Shown: positions 4,941 through 5,389 of the stretch, in pieces
Numbering within the stretch: the stretch's first letter is position 1
Layout of the letters: every line of letters begins with the position of its first letter
DNA from: Prevotellaceae bacterium
GTDB lineage: Bacteria > Bacteroidota > Bacteroidia > Bacteroidales > UBA932
Length of the DNA: 5,389 bases
Direction: 5' to 3'
Assembly (NCBI GenBank): GCA_031259225.1
Contig: JAIRLT010000003.1
Coordinates: forward strand, 1-5,389
Translations under genes and position numbers: made by a program
Notes under the pieces: generated by a model
What the model was told of the DNA's origin: nothing
The model's database searches: none
What the model saw: only the letters and a program-made list of their open reading frames with translations

Positions 4941-5389
4941 ATGGAATTACAAGTTATTCAAAGCAAAATTTATGAAATTCGCGGGCGGAAAGTAATGCTT
5001 GACCGTGATTTAGCGGAGCTGTACGGCGTAGAAACGAGGGCGCTTAATCAAACCGTAAAAAGAAATATTGAGCGGTTTGAAGGTGATGATTTTATGTTTG
5101 TGCTTTCCTCTGACGAGATAAAGGATTGTTCAAGATCACAATTTGTGATCTTGAACAATGGGCGGGGGCACAATATAAAATATGCTCCTTTTGCCTTTAC
5201 GGAGTTGGGTGTAGCCATGCTTAGCAGCGTACTCAAATCTAACGTGGCAATACAAATCAATAGAAGCATTATGCGGGCTTTTGTTACTTTGAGACAATAC
5301 GCACTCGGATATGCCGAGCTTAACCGCAAACTGGAGGATTTTATGCTGTCCACGAATATGCAGTTTAGCGAGATATACCAAGCGCTCAC
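4941..5389 (+). CDS. ORF6N-domain DNA-binding protein, 3' end cut by the window
   Basis: The open frame starts at ATG 4941 and runs off the right edge after 149 complete codons, so the C-terminus is missing. Residues 1-95 match the ORF6N domain, a phage-type DNA-binding module related in distribution to KilA-N. Visible signatures are KVMLDRDLAELYGVETRALNQ (18-38, quoted here without its final VKRN), RFEGDDFMF, SRSQFVILNNGRG (64-76) and YAPFAFTELGVAMLSSVLKS (81-100). The segment after it (NRSIMRAFVTLRQY) begins the helical, probably coiled-coil, C-terminal part. Such genes occur in Bacteroidota chromosomes, prophages and integrative elements, and their role is poorly defined. A plausible promoter lies 20 bp upstream. 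Oddities are a perfect 35-nt palindrome spanning codons 62-73, and FEGDDF where the family usually has a shorter FP.DF. Domain assignment is from remembered family motifs. Confidence 0.85.
   Translation, partial: MELQVIQSKIYEIRGRKVMLDRDLAELYGVETRALNQTVKRNIERFEGDDFMFVLSSDEIKDCSRSQFVILNNGRGHNIKYAPFAFTELGVAMLSSVLKSNVAIQINRSIMRAFVTLRQYALGYAELNRKLEDFMLSTNMQFSEIYQAL
5125..5159. repeat. perfect 17-bp inverted repeat inside the ORF6N gene
   Basis: The left arm (5125-5141) runs from ATTGTT to CACAA, and the right arm (5143-5159) is its exact reverse complement, with a single T at 5142 as centre. The core is GATCACAA-T-TTGTGATC. It lies in frame in codons 62-73 (D62 to N73) over the conserved SQFV motif of the domain. 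No T-run follows, so it is not a terminator. In RNA it could form a hairpin of about 16 bp. Confidence 0.93.

Noticed and set aside
5048..5389. 113-codon - strand frame opposite the ORF6N gene
   Set aside because: The + strand frame carries clear ORF6N motifs, so the opposite frame is a shadow.

Overview
The window looks like a stretch of a Bacteroidota chromosome, probably Bacteroidales. Four things point there. Putative promoters carry the TAnnTTTG -7 box with a TTG/TTTG -33 element. Shine-Dalgarno sequences are absent in front of nearly every gene. A LytS-type histidine kinase is paired with a LytTR response regulator. An ORF6N-domain gene is present. No database search was possible, so the lineage is an inference.

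Layout from left to right. (1) A complete HAD-IIB (Cof-type) phosphatase gene on the + strand (56-832). (2) A 501-bp AT-rich gap without a credible protein gene (833-1333). On the - strand it holds a well-formed promoter and, about 105 nt downstream, an intrinsic terminator with six U's, which together outline a small RNA. It ends 35 nt from the convergent phosphatase gene. (3) A toxin-first HigBA-type toxin-antitoxin pair on the + strand (1334-1998), much more AT-rich than its neighbours, with its own promoter and an 18-bp imperfect palindrome at the -33 region. (4) A three-gene operon on the - strand, transcribed from right to left: a LiaF-like four-helix membrane protein (4667-3897), a LytS-family sensor kinase (3868-2816) and a LytTR response regulator (2799-2005). 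Its last stop codon is 6 bp from the antitoxin stop codon, tail to tail. (5) A 273-bp AT-rich divergent promoter region. (6) The 5' part of an ORF6N-domain gene on the + strand (4941 to the right edge), containing a perfect 35-nt palindrome inside its reading frame.

The LiaF-like protein, kinase and regulator probably act as one cell-envelope-sensing signalling unit, resembling LiaFSR of Firmicutes in layout but with a LytTR output domain. The HigBA pair and the ORF6N gene are typical mobile or accessory cargo, so the operon is bracketed by accessory genes. The least explained items are the candidate small RNA and the palindrome inside the ORF6N gene.
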